Translations under genes and position numbers: made by a program
Notes under the pieces: model-generated
Told to the model about the DNA's origin: nothing
Databases searched by the model: none
The model's input: the letters and a program-made list of their open reading frames with translations, nothing else
From: Anaerocolumna chitinilytica
GTDB taxonomy: Bacteria > Bacillota > Clostridia > Lachnospirales > Lachnospiraceae
Assembly (NCBI RefSeq): GCF_014218355.1
Contig: NZ_AP023368.1
Coordinates: forward strand, 3,786,001-3,850,000
DNA length: 64,000 bases
Direction: 5' to 3'
Shown: positions 54,229 through 63,737 of the stretch, piece by piece
Layout: each line of letters starts with the position of its first letter
How positions within the stretch are numbered: the stretch's first letter is position 1

Positions 54229-54800
54229 TATATTTCCTTTCCAAGCTGCACTGGCTCTATAAAAACATGTTTATTTGTCTTATATACTTTTTCTTTTGTG
54301 ATACGAAAAGGTGTTTCTAAGAGATAATCAAAGCTTGTCTCCTTAGAAGCCTCTACGATGATTAAGGTATCACAGTAGACAATTCCTGAATTCTTCAAAG
54401 CATTTAAAACCTGCTGCTCATAGAGATGGTTATAGGGAGGATCCATAAATATAATATCAAATACCTTCCCTTGAATCTCGAGAGCACGGATGGCTGAAAC
54501 AGCATCCATTAAAAGCCTTTGTCCCTTTTCGTCAAGCCTGGTTGCATTCAAATTATATTTTATGCACTCCATGGCATGTTTATTGTTTTCAACAAAAACA
54601 GCGGAACCCGCGCCTCTGCTTAATGCTTCAATCCCAATGGCTCCGCTCCCGCTGAATAAATCTAAAAAATCGCAGTCAGTCAGCCTGTTATTGACCATAT
54701 TGAACAGAGTCTCTTTAATTCTGTCCGTAGTCGGTCTTGTCTCTAACCCTTCCACTGTTCTTAATGGTATTCTCTTAGCTGTTCCTGCAATTACTCTCAT
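54228..54800 (-). CDS. rsmD: 16S rRNA (guanine(966)-N2)-methyltransferase
   Basis: RsmD methylates G966 of 16S rRNA. MRVIAGTAKRIPLRTVEGLETRPT is the family N-terminus, FLDLFSGSGAIGIEALSRG the SAM site, and FIMDPPYNHLY the catalytic NPPY-type motif. The protein is 190 aa. It is coupled to coaD in the classical rsmD-coaD pair. The gap to the SASP gene (54801-55110) holds only the SASP terminator. Confidence 0.95.
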   Translation of the reverse strand: MRVIAGTAKRIPLRTVEGLETRPTTDRIKETLFNMVNNRLTDCDFLDLFSGSGAIGIEALSRGAGSAVFVENNKHAMECIKYNLNATRLDEKGQRLLMDAVSAIRALEIQGKVFDIIFMDPPYNHLYEQQVLNALKNSGIVYCDTLIIVEASKETSFDYLLETPFRITKEKVYKTNKHVFIEPVQLGKEI

Positions 54801-55051
54801 ATAAACTCCTGTTACAAATGCACTTCTGATGCGCTTGATTTCACTAAAATATCTAATAATATTGTATATTATTCTCTTGGTTTGTCAACCCAATTTTACG
54901 GCCTAGTACAAGTTTCCTAGTTTATATATGAATACTATTCTACTCCACAAATGCAAAATATTCAATCAATCTGTTAAAAAACCAAACATTGGCAGTATTT
55001 GAATAAATTAGAATTATAATGAATCACGTAAACTCTGTGCAAAAGAAAGAA

Positions 55052-55092
55052 GGGCTCTAAACCAATGGTCTAGAGCCTTTGGTTTAGAACCC
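55052..55092 (-). terminator. Terminator of the SASP gene, with two alternative hairpins
   Basis: The 14-nt arms 55052-55065 and 55079-55092 pair with one mismatch. The segment GGCTCTA (55053-55059) can alternatively pair with TAGAGCC (55071-55077). The two folds exclude each other. The first is probably the terminator. Confidence 0.7.
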
Positions 55093-55110
55093 AACTTTCA
55101 TCCCTCTATA

Positions 55111-55314
55111 TTACTGCTGGCCGGACATCTTCTTTTCCTGTTCGGCTATCATCTTTTTAACCATCATTCCACCGACGCTGCCGTTTTGGTAAGAAGTTAA
55201 GTCTCCGTTGTATCCCTGTTTTAAAGGTACACCGATTTCACTTGCTACTTCATACTTAAATCTGTTTAAGGCTTCTTTAGCCTGAGGTACTTCTGCTCTG
55301 TTTCTACTTGACAT
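55111..55314 (-). CDS. Alpha/beta-type small acid-soluble spore protein
   Basis: SASPs coat and protect DNA in dormant spores. The sequence EALNRFKYEVASEIGVPLK contains the germination-protease site EVASEIGV. The second conserved block is GDLTSYQNGSVGGMMVKKMI. The chosen start ATG 55314 has GGAGGAG upstream; an earlier start at 55329 lies before the ribosome site. It is 67 aa, monocistronic. It shows the organism forms endospores. Confidence 0.95.
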   Translation of the reverse strand: MSSRNRAEVPQAKEALNRFKYEVASEIGVPLKQGYNGDLTSYQNGSVGGMMVKKMIAEQEKKMSGQQ

Positions 55315-55532
55315 AATAAACTCCTCCATTTACTTATTCTTGCCGTCTTTTGTTTCGGCTTAAATAATTCTTTGTTGTTGTTTGTTACACTATTATTATG
55401 TTCCGTAAATCTTGAAATACTCAGGAAATTTATGTTAGTTGTTTCTTTAAGAGTATGTTTTTTATGGATGATAACGCTTTGTTTTCCTTATTAATATTGT
55501 TTTATCAATAAAAATAAGTCTTAAATTAACAT

Positions 55533-55580
55533 AAAATCCAGGCAGAATCATAAGCGAACCTACAATACTGCCTGGATTTT
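55533..55580 (-). terminator. Terminator of the DUF2298 gene
   Basis: AAAATCCAGGCAG (55533-55545) pairs perfectly over 13 bp with CTGCCTGGATTTT (55568-55580). It lies 36 nt past the stop codon. The rest of the gap up to the SASP gene (55315-55532) is AT-rich and holds no gene. Confidence 0.85.
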
Positions 55581-55615
55581 CTTTTATCTAAAAACTATAA
55601 AAAATAAATTTTACT

Positions 55616-57958
55616 TTAGTCAGAAACTTTAATTAAAAATGATTCATAACTCTTATCCGAGGTTTCAGCATAGTCAAGAACTATACTGCCAAGACTTTTT
55701 ATGAAACTTTGGTTCATCTCAGGGAACTTATCCTGCTCCAGCTTTCCTACATAAATATATTGAATATGATACTTTTCAATAATGTCCTGCGCAATACTTC
55801 TGTCTGTTGCTGTATATAGATTCTTGATATCATCAATTCTCTCGTTTAAAACAGCCGTATCGCCACGCCAGAGCCACTCATGAACATACCAGCCAAGAAC
55901 TGTCGGAAGTCCCGTTGCCATGGATATGCGTTCATTATCCGTATAACTGTCACCGTTTGCTTCTAGCACCACAGGAGTACCGGATATATTTTCATTAAGC
56001 CATTTCACTGTCTCATAATCATCCGGCATTGTTTTTTCCATAAAGGCAATAGCATCAAGTCCCTTATAGTTTTTCACTGCAAAAATATTGCCATACCAGG
56101 CTTTTATGGATACTTCGCTGTACCACAAAGTACATAAGAATAAAATCAACGTGATAACAGTAAACTTCTTCTGCCAGGTGAAAACAGGTTTATGAATAAA
56201 TTTTGCAAAAATAAATCCGCTGCTGGTACCAAAGAGAATAAACGCCTGATAAGTTAACTTAAACATCGTATTCGCTCTTTTATAATCTCCGGTATAAATA
56301 TCCTTTACATAAATAATTTCCGGAATCAGTACCAACCCAATAGCACAAAGGCCAATAGTCAGAATAAATAATTCCGAAATTGTAAGGTGATACATAAAAC
56401 CTTTTATGCCGGTATATTTATTCTTATTTACCTCTTCTTGATAGATTATTTCACTATTTTCTGAAATCTGAAGGTTTAATCCTTTATCCCTTCTTCTTTG
56501 AAGCATTATAAGTTCAATCAGTAATCCAAGCACAACCGCAACCGGAAGCCCCCAAAGTATAATGAGCTGGTATAGAGGTGTATGGGTCTGGGCAATGTTA
56601 ATTTCCGTCGATATCTGATCAAAATTCAAGGTAAAAGGAAGTGCCGTAATTTCAGACAGTACCAGCACTACCGCTCCTTGCAGCGCAGTCACTCCATAGG
56701 CTCTTATATGAAACCCATAGAATATTAGATTGAAAAATAATATCACTGCCCCTGCTACTACAAAATATATGGGATAATCCCAAAAGTTCGTAGTATGAAA
56801 TACACCAATAAAAAATCCTACCAGTAAAATATGGGGATCAAAGATTTCCTTCAACAGCTTGGGATACTTTTCTTCCCCATAACCCTCATCCATGAGCTTC
56901 CTGCGCTTTAGCAGCCAGGCGAAAAGAACCGCTGTCACTGTCAATACCAACATAATGTTTAATACATGGGCATGAAGGTCTCCTAATACAAAAGAATAAC
57001 TTGGATATTCATGTATGGTCTTATCATGGGTATCCGGGTTATATCCGATATATCTTGTGGAATTCGGAAACCAATAATCCTTAAAATCTCCGGTTATGCC
57101 AAGAAAAGAACGAATCCCCGGTACTACCCAATAGAATATTACAAAGTGTATATTACCTGCCAAAGATACTCCGGCACCGGATAGAACACCAGCAAATGGA
57201 GCCTTCCATCTGCTTGCCGCCCCTTTATCTTTTAGATATCTTAAGGTCACATTGTATACAATTGCGTATGGCAGTACAAATCCAAAAGCAGCCAGCGTCA
57301 TAAGCATTAGGTTATAACCTTCATTGGCTTTGATAAATGAAAGCTTTGTCAAAAAGGTCGCCAGGAATTGTCCCACATAATAATAATTTATAGTACCTCC
57401 GGCAAACCACATATCCTTTGGCGGCATATAATCCGCTCTCATCATGGCAGCCATAAAGCCGTAATCCATAAACTTCTCAGTCCCATGAGCTTCCGGTTTA
57501 AAACCTCTGATATAAGTCCATACCAGAAAGATAAACAGAAACAAAAGTTCTTCTGTCAATACGGCTTTCAAATTCAACTTCGTAAAGGTAATCTTTTTCT
57601 TCTTCCATACCTTAAGCATCAAAATATTGACACCTAATAAGAGAATAAAAATCACGACACAGGAAATACCGGTAAATTTCAATATTCTAAGAGATGACAG
57701 CAGCCATACTAAATATCCGGTAATAGCAATTCCTATGGTTTTAGCGAATAAATATCCTTTATCATGAAAACTCTCAAACAGTATACCTGTAATCGGTAAA
57801 AATGCAAACCCTAATAACAACAGCACTCCCCACCATCTGAAAAAGGGTGTGAAGTCCTTCCCAAGCAGAAAAAAGCCGCAAAGAAATAAAGCTATTATTA
57901 ATATTATGGTCAAAGTCATTTGAAGGATATTTCCTACCATGTTCTTTTTTGTATCCAT
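55616..57958 (-). CDS. DUF2298 (YYY) multi-pass membrane protein
   Basis: A large membrane protein with a dozen or more hydrophobic segments and the DUF2298 hallmark GGTINYYYVGQFLATFL (about residue 190), preceded by GTEKFMDYGFMAAM. The C-terminal 120 residues are soluble. The architecture is that of GT-C-type glycosyltransferases, and DUF2298 proteins are known mostly in archaea and Chloroflexi-type bacteria. The start chosen is ATG 57958; a TTG at 57997 would overlap the GT2 gene. The sequence reads 780 aa from this start. The GT2 neighbour probably supplies a polyprenyl-linked sugar donor. Confidence 0.8.
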   Translation of the reverse strand: MDTKKNMVGNILQMTLTIILIIALFLCGFFLLGKDFTPFFRWWGVLLLLGFAFLPITGILFESFHDKGYLFAKTIGIAITGYLVWLLSSLRILKFTGISCVVIFILLLGVNILMLKVWKKKKITFTKLNLKAVLTEELLFLFIFLVWTYIRGFKPEAHGTEKFMDYGFMAAMMRADYMPPKDMWFAGGTINYYYVGQFLATFLTKLSFIKANEGYNLMLMTLAAFGFVLPYAIVYNVTLRYLKDKGAASRWKAPFAGVLSGAGVSLAGNIHFVIFYWVVPGIRSFLGITGDFKDYWFPNSTRYIGYNPDTHDKTIHEYPSYSFVLGDLHAHVLNIMLVLTVTAVLFAWLLKRRKLMDEGYGEEKYPKLLKEIFDPHILLVGFFIGVFHTTNFWDYPIYFVVAGAVILFFNLIFYGFHIRAYGVTALQGAVVLVLSEITALPFTLNFDQISTEINIAQTHTPLYQLIILWGLPVAVVLGLLIELIMLQRRRDKGLNLQISENSEIIYQEEVNKNKYTGIKGFMYHLTISELFILTIGLCAIGLVLIPEIIYVKDIYTGDYKRANTMFKLTYQAFILFGTSSGFIFAKFIHKPVFTWQKKFTVITLILFLCTLWYSEVSIKAWYGNIFAVKNYKGLDAIAFMEKTMPDDYETVKWLNENISGTPVVLEANGDSYTDNERISMATGLPTVLGWYVHEWLWRGDTAVLNERIDDIKNLYTATDRSIAQDIIEKYHIQYIYVGKLEQDKFPEMNQSFIKSLGSIVLDYAETSDKSYESFLIKVSD

Positions 57959-57989
57959 CTGCACGCCTGTCCTTCCCACAATTTTGCTA

Positions 57990-58697
57990 TTAGCCAATAT
58001 ACCGGTTGATGGCCGAAAAGTCCTTCAGAGCCTGTTTGCCGATACGGAATATCTTCTTCATATTAATTGAATTTACTCCTCCCTGCCGTGGCCGGAAAGT
58101 AATAGGAATATACTTTACTTTTTTATGTTTTTTTGCATAGATAACAGATATTATAACATTGGAAAGGTTATAGTTCTCTGGTATCAATTTAATGTTATCC
58201 TTTAGGACTTTACTCTCCATCAGACGGAAAGGGGTATTGGCATCTCTGACAGACACATGGAACACCAGCTGGAGCACGAATTTTAAGGTCTTCGTTACAA
58301 AGACCCTGGAAAAACCATCCTGTCTGCCTTTCCTGTGACCGATTATCATATCATAATTTTTTCTGTTCTTCCAGAATTCCCAGAATTCTTCCGGGAGTGT
58401 CTGTCCGTCTGAATCTGTTTGAAATATATAATCAGCGCCTTCTTTTATCGCATAATTATATCCATAAAGGATGGTGGCGCCATGACCTCCGTTGGGTTTG
58501 GTAAGAGGTAGAAAAGCTTCTCTTCCTGCTGCTGCATCTTTCATAATCTGAAAAGTCTTATCCTTGCTGCCATCATCAATAATCACCAGACGGCTGCCGT
58601 TACCGACTTTTTCTACCACCTGATACCATTCATCAATTACACTTACGATAGTTTCCTCTTCATTATAAGCAGGAATTACAATATAGAGTTTATCCAC
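57990..58697 (-). CDS. Family 2 glycosyltransferase (polyprenyl-phosphate sugar synthase-like)
   Basis: A GT-A-fold GT2 enzyme: LYIVIPAYNEEETIVSVI at the start, the DGS motif in IIDDGSKDKT, and the DXD-like QTDSDGQT (about 90). It resembles dolichol-phosphate mannose synthases, which load a lipid carrier. No C-terminal membrane domain is visible. The best start is GTG 58697, 5 nt after GAGGAGG, overlapping the glf end by 8 nt; ATG 58718 would overlap more. It lies between glf and DUF2298. Confidence 0.87.
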   Translation of the reverse strand: MDKLYIVIPAYNEEETIVSVIDEWYQVVEKVGNGSRLVIIDDGSKDKTFQIMKDAAAGREAFLPLTKPNGGHGATILYGYNYAIKEGADYIFQTDSDGQTLPEEFWEFWKNRKNYDMIIGHRKGRQDGFSRVFVTKTLKFVLQLVFHVSVRDANTPFRLMESKVLKDNIKLIPENYNLSNVIISVIYAKKHKKVKYIPITFRPRQGGVNSINMKKIFRIGKQALKDFSAINRYIG

Positions 58698-59784
58698 GGA
58701 AGCCTCCTCTGAAGGCATTTAATGCACGCCTTACCACTCCATCCATGTTATAATAGCGATACTCTGCAAGTCTTCCAAGAAAGACCGTCTTTTCTTCCTT
58801 TTCCATCTCTGTCTGATAGAGCTTAAACTGCTGCTGGTATTCCTTCGTAGGAAAAGGATAATAAGGCTCTCCCTCTCCGGTAGGAAATTCCTTCAAGATA
58901 GTGGTCTTTGTATGCTCTTGTCCTGTAAGCTTCTTAAATTCTGTAATTCTAGTAAAATCATAATCATTTGGGTAATTTACAACGGGAGCTTCCTGGTATT
59001 CGTCTTTGGAATAGGTCTCAAACTGGAACTCTAAGCTTCTGTAAGCCATCTTTCCGTGTTTATAATCATAGAAATAATCTGTCGGGCCGGTATAGATGAG
59101 TTTATCATATTCCAAATCACCAATTATTTCTTTATAGTCTGTATTTAATAGGATCTTGATATTCTTATTGCGGATCATATTCTCGCACATCTTAGTATAG
59201 CCGTATTTTGGCATACCCTGATATTTGTCACTGAAATATCTGGTATCCCTGTTTGCTCTGATAGGAATTCTGGATATAACAGCCGTATCCAACTCAGCTG
59301 GGTCAACGCCCCATTGCTTTCTCGTATAATTCTCAAATATTTTTTTATAAATATCTTCTCCAACCTTACTTAAGGCCACATCCTTACTGGTACGCACTTC
59401 ATCTACGGCTACGGCTTGTTTCTCTAGGAATTCCTCCACCTCAAAACAGCTCAAATTCAGGTTATACATTTTATTGATAGTCTCAACAGTAATAGGCATG
59501 GGAATCAGATTACCATCTACATAGGTTAAAACTCTGTGCCAAAAATGATACCAGGGAGTAAACTGGCTTAAATATTCATAAACTTCCTTATCATTGGTGT
59601 GAAAGATATGAGGGCCATAATTATGGATTAGGATACCGTCTTCATTATAAGAATCATAAACATTTCCACCGATATGACTTCTTTTCTCAATTACTAAAAC
59701 CTCTTCATCAAGTACTTCTGCTATTCTTTCTGCGGCTGTCAGTCCTGCCAATCCGGCTCCTACTACGACGTATTTGTATTTCAT
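58690..59784 (-). CDS. glf: UDP-galactopyranose mutase
   Basis: Glf interconverts UDP-galactopyranose and UDP-galactofuranose using FAD. The dinucleotide motif is KYVVVGAGLAGLTAAERIAE (residues 3-22), EKRSHIGGNVYD follows, and the active-site region has NYGPHIFHT. Other blocks are YTRKQWGVDP and EFPTGEGEPYYPFP. The length is 364 aa. It heads glf-GT2-DUF2298, a likely galactofuranose-containing surface-glycan module. Confidence 0.96.
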   Translation of the reverse strand: MKYKYVVVGAGLAGLTAAERIAEVLDEEVLVIEKRSHIGGNVYDSYNEDGILIHNYGPHIFHTNDKEVYEYLSQFTPWYHFWHRVLTYVDGNLIPMPITVETINKMYNLNLSCFEVEEFLEKQAVAVDEVRTSKDVALSKVGEDIYKKIFENYTRKQWGVDPAELDTAVISRIPIRANRDTRYFSDKYQGMPKYGYTKMCENMIRNKNIKILLNTDYKEIIGDLEYDKLIYTGPTDYFYDYKHGKMAYRSLEFQFETYSKDEYQEAPVVNYPNDYDFTRITEFKKLTGQEHTKTTILKEFPTGEGEPYYPFPTKEYQQQFKLYQTEMEKEEKTVFLGRLAEYRYYNMDGVVRRALNAFRGGFRG

Positions 59785-59867
59785 ACGCTTCTCCTTTATT
59801 CTACTGTTTTTTGATAAGCTTTTCTCTTCGTTTATCCTAATTCTTCATAATAATTCCGGTTTAAACT

Positions 59868-61433
59868 TTAATTCAGCTTATATATATCTTCCCTGCAAAT
59901 CACGGATACCTGCTCCTTCGTCGGTTTATCGCAGGCCGCCAAACGATTTGCCTGGTTAATCAATATCTTTTCATAAATATTTCGTATACCTCTGGCATTA
60001 CCAAATTCTTTTATCTTTATCCTATCCATATCCTCTAAAAAGCTCCTGATACTCGTAAGTGCCTCATCTTCCATGGTAAGTCCGGTCTTTTCTGCCATAC
60101 TTATAAGGATATCCGTTAATTCTTTCACTGTATAATCCGGAAATTCTATAAAACGGTTGAATCTTGATATCAGTCCGGTATTGGACTTTAAGAAGCTCTT
60201 CATTTCCTCGTGATATCCGGCCACTATTACTACCAGATTGTCCCTGTTATCTTCCATCAGTTTAACCAGGGCATCAATTGCTTCCTTACCAAAATCACCG
60301 GGAAGATTATCTCCCGCAAGGGAATAAGCCTCATCGATAAAAAGTACACCTCCTAAGGCTTCTTCTACCACTTCTTTTACCTTAAGTGCCGTCTGGCCCA
60401 CATAACCTGCCACCAGTCCGCTTCTGTCCGTCTCCACAAGATTTCCCTTGGATAAGATTCCAAGCTCTTTATAGATGGCTGCTACAAGTCTTGCTACTGT
60501 TGTCTTGCCAGTGCCGGGATTACCGGTATATACCATGTGGTATGATATATTCATAGCAGGCATACCGTATTCTTCTCTTATTTTCTTAACTTTAATCAAA
60601 TTAATAAGGGAATTAATCTCTTCCTTTACCTGCTCAAGTCCTATTAGACCATCTAACTCCGCCAAAAGTTCCTTCAGCTTATCCTCTTCGGCTATAAAGT
60701 CTGCCTCGCAGGAAATTTCTTGACTATTCTCTTTTGCCGTTCCTATCTCTTTCTTCCTGTCCGCTATATGAGTATCTCCTGAATTAATACGTCCGTCAGT
60801 GAGTTTATCTTCTCGTGTCATTCTCTGTGAGGTCTTTAGAAAAAGAAAAGCCGAACCAAATTCTTCACTGTTAATCTTACGAAAGACTTCTCTTTCGCTC
60901 ATATGATATATACAGGTATTATTGCTGTCATAAAAGACATTGACCTTTTTGTAAAAGGACATAAGATAAGAAGCACTTTCCCTATTCCTGGCCTGACAGA
61001 GGTCCGTAAGACTTAGAAGAATGTTAAACAGAGCATCCAGAAAATCTGCTCCCATACATTCCTTCTTCTCCCGGTCATAAAGATTGCATAGCTGAATAAG
61101 GATAGGCGGTGAATTAATCATTCTGCCCACAGCTTCCTTTACACTACTCTTAAGGTGACTGACATCATCTCCCTCTATACCAAGCATGTCCTTTTTTGTA
61201 ATAGTCAGTATATATTTTATACTTTCTTCCAGTTGAAGTTTGCAGGATAAGCTAAGCGACACACATACAGCCTGAACATACAGGATAAGCATATCCTCTA
61301 TATTTCTATGGAGGACACTTTGGGGGGTCTCCCAATAACCCTCTTCTAAAAGAACAGAGGACAGGCGGTTCAGTTTGTCAAAACTTTCATGTCCGATACG
61401 GTATAAGGTTTCTTTCGAATAGCAGCTTTGCAT
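59868..61433 (-). CDS. SpoVK/CbbX-type AAA+ ATPase with an unassigned N-terminal domain
   Basis: The C-terminal 290 residues are an AAA+ domain: GLIGLEQVKEEINSLINLI, Walker A GNPGTGKTT, Walker B VLFIDEAYSL, and SRFNRFIEFPDY. They match SpoVK/CbbX. The first 210 residues form a helical domain of unknown family, followed by a polar linker. The start chosen is ATG 61433 behind GAGGGAGG; the longer frame to 61565 overlaps recG's end and lacks support. The protein is 521 aa. Its partner is not evident. Confidence 0.85.
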   Translation of the reverse strand: MQSCYSKETLYRIGHESFDKLNRLSSVLLEEGYWETPQSVLHRNIEDMLILYVQAVCVSLSLSCKLQLEESIKYILTITKKDMLGIEGDDVSHLKSSVKEAVGRMINSPPILIQLCNLYDREKKECMGADFLDALFNILLSLTDLCQARNRESASYLMSFYKKVNVFYDSNNTCIYHMSEREVFRKINSEEFGSAFLFLKTSQRMTREDKLTDGRINSGDTHIADRKKEIGTAKENSQEISCEADFIAEEDKLKELLAELDGLIGLEQVKEEINSLINLIKVKKIREEYGMPAMNISYHMVYTGNPGTGKTTVARLVAAIYKELGILSKGNLVETDRSGLVAGYVGQTALKVKEVVEEALGGVLFIDEAYSLAGDNLPGDFGKEAIDALVKLMEDNRDNLVVIVAGYHEEMKSFLKSNTGLISRFNRFIEFPDYTVKELTDILISMAEKTGLTMEDEALTSIRSFLEDMDRIKIKEFGNARGIRNIYEKILINQANRLAACDKPTKEQVSVICREDIYKLN

Positions 61434-61539
61434 ATGACCTCCCTCATGCTTTCTGAATCTGTCCAGGTAAATGCTAGAAATATTATACAATATACCAATT
61501 AAAATAAAAAGAGAAAAGTAACAGGCTTTGGTAAAATAA

Positions 61540-63582
61540 TCATAAAGTCCCACCTTTAAATTCAATTATTTTCATTTTGAGCTCAGGTGATTTTAGGAAT
61601 GCTTCTTCTAATTCTTCTTTTGATAATCTGGCAGCAGCTTCATTGGCTTCCATTAACACCTTGGCATCCTGATAAATATCACCCAGCTTGAATTCCATAT
61701 CTCCGCTTTGTCTGATGCCAAACATATCTCCGGGCCCCCTAAGTTTTAGATCTTCTCCTGCAATGTAAAAACCATCGTTGGACTGATTCATTATTTCAAG
61801 TCGTTTTTTAATATCCTTCCCTTCTCTGCCACAGACTAATATGCAATAAGACTGGTGTTTTCCTCTTCCGACCCTTCCTCTTAACTGATGAAGCTGTGCC
61901 AATCCGAAACGCTCTGCATTCTCAATCATCATAACAGTGGCATTGGGAACATTAACACCAACTTCTACTACCGTAGTAGAAACTAATATCTGTATATCCC
62001 CTCTTGAGAAATGCTCCATGATATCATTCTTTTCCTGGGCTTTCATCTTACCGTGAAGATATTCCACTGCTGCATGTGGCAGCGCTTCTTTGATTTTTTC
62101 CGTGTACTCGATGACATTTTCTGCTTCGATAACTTCACTTTCTTCAACCATGGGGCAGATGATGTATGCCTGACGTCCCTCTTCTATCTGCTTACCAATA
62201 AAACGGTAGGCAGTACTTCGGTATCCGGTATTAACTACACAATTCTTTATAGGCAGTCTTCCCACCGGAAGTTCGTCCACCAGGGAGATATCAAGATCTC
62301 CATATAATATGATTGCAAGGGTTCTGGGTATCGGAGTTGCACTCATTACAAGAACATGGGGATGTTCCCCTTTACCCGATAGCATTTCCCTTTGTCTTAC
62401 CCCAAAACGGTGCTGTTCATCGGTAACCACAAGGGCAAGCTTCTGATATTCCACCTTCTCCTGGATAAGAGCATGGGTACCAATTATAATCTGTACTTCC
62501 CCGTTCTTAATCTTCTCATAGACATCCCTTTTAGAAGCTGCCGTCATAGAGCCGGTAAGGAGTGCCGTTCTGATACCGTATTTAAGAAATTCATTATTTA
62601 TTGTTTCAAAATGCTGTCTGGCAAGAACTTCTGTTGGAACCATAAGGGAACCCTGATATCCATTAACAGCTGCTAACAACAACGAAAGAGCCGCAAGGAC
62701 AGTCTTACCGGAGCCTACATCTCCCTGTATCAGGCGGTTCATGGTATGTCCTGACTTTATATCCTTCTTTATCTCGTCCCAAGCTCTTTTTTGTGCTCCT
62801 GTTAATTGATAAGGTAGATTCTTCTCATAATCCAGGCATTCTTGCCTTTCCTCTAGCACAAAGTTATTTGTCCATTCCTTCTTACTTTCCTTTAAATAAG
62901 ATAAAGCCAGAGTAAACTGGAAGAATTCATCAAAGATAAGTCTTCTTCTCGCCTCAGAAAGCAACTCCTTATCCTTTGGGAAATGCAGTTCCAGAAGAGC
63001 ATTCTTACTGCTCATAAGTTTGTACTCTTTCAAAATACTCTTCGGCAGATACTCATTATTTAACTCCACTTCGTCAAGGGCTGTCCTGATTGCTTTCGTA
63101 AGGAGATTATTAGTAATTCCATCTGTTAAAGGATAAAGAGGCTGCAATATATTCATTTTTCTTTGATATTCTTCTCTGGTATAAATATCCGGCTGTTCAA
63201 TTACCAGCACACCGTTCTTATACACGGCTTTTCCTCGGAAAATATAGTGATAGCCTGACATTAACCTATTCTTTAGAAAGGGCATATTAAACCAGCTAAG
63301 GACCAGGCTACCGCTGGCATCTTTCACCCTGATAGAAATAATTTTTAAGTTCCTTACCTGTTTTACAAGTGGGGAAGTGATAACAGACGCCTCAATCGCT
63401 GCTTTTTCTCCTTCCCTTATAGAAGAAATAGGAATCGGCGGCTCAAAAGCATCATACCCCCTTGGATAGTGTCGGATTAAATCCGATACGGTAAAGATGG
63501 CTAATTTATTCAAGGACTTTTCCGTTTTCTCACCGATACCCTTAATCTTCGTAACAGAATCTGTAATCCTTAGTTCCTTCAT
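61540..63582 (-). CDS. recG: ATP-dependent DNA helicase RecG
   Basis: RecG remodels stalled forks and branched DNA. The N-terminal wedge/OB part (about 1-240) precedes helicase motifs: Walker A QGDVGSGKT, Walker B-like VVTDEQHRFGVRQREML, MSATPIPRTLA, and the motif VI QLRGRVGRGKHQSYC. At 680 aa it is full length. It follows a FakA/YloV-like gene, the common Firmicutes order. Confidence 0.97.
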   Translation of the reverse strand: MKELRITDSVTKIKGIGEKTEKSLNKLAIFTVSDLIRHYPRGYDAFEPPIPISSIREGEKAAIEASVITSPLVKQVRNLKIISIRVKDASGSLVLSWFNMPFLKNRLMSGYHYIFRGKAVYKNGVLVIEQPDIYTREEYQRKMNILQPLYPLTDGITNNLLTKAIRTALDEVELNNEYLPKSILKEYKLMSSKNALLELHFPKDKELLSEARRRLIFDEFFQFTLALSYLKESKKEWTNNFVLEERQECLDYEKNLPYQLTGAQKRAWDEIKKDIKSGHTMNRLIQGDVGSGKTVLAALSLLLAAVNGYQGSLMVPTEVLARQHFETINNEFLKYGIRTALLTGSMTAASKRDVYEKIKNGEVQIIIGTHALIQEKVEYQKLALVVTDEQHRFGVRQREMLSGKGEHPHVLVMSATPIPRTLAIILYGDLDISLVDELPVGRLPIKNCVVNTGYRSTAYRFIGKQIEEGRQAYIICPMVEESEVIEAENVIEYTEKIKEALPHAAVEYLHGKMKAQEKNDIMEHFSRGDIQILVSTTVVEVGVNVPNATVMMIENAERFGLAQLHQLRGRVGRGKHQSYCILVCGREGKDIKKRLEIMNQSNDGFYIAGEDLKLRGPGDMFGIRQSGDMEFKLGDIYQDAKVLMEANEAAARLSKEELEEAFLKSPELKMKIIEFKGGTL

Positions 63583-63737
63583 ACTGTAACCATGCCCTTT
63601 CCATTGCGCCTTAAGTTGTACCGTGAATTTTGAAGACGCAAACTAAAAAAGGTCCTATCCACAGATAAGAAAGGAAAACTTTCTCATTCAGCTTCAAGAA
63701 CCTTGTTTTTCTATTATGAATCAGAGGGTGAAGCGCC

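Noticed and set aside
49975-55329. A defence or toxin-antitoxin island
   Set aside because: All genes there match housekeeping or sporulation families; no nuclease-toxin or restriction gene was found.
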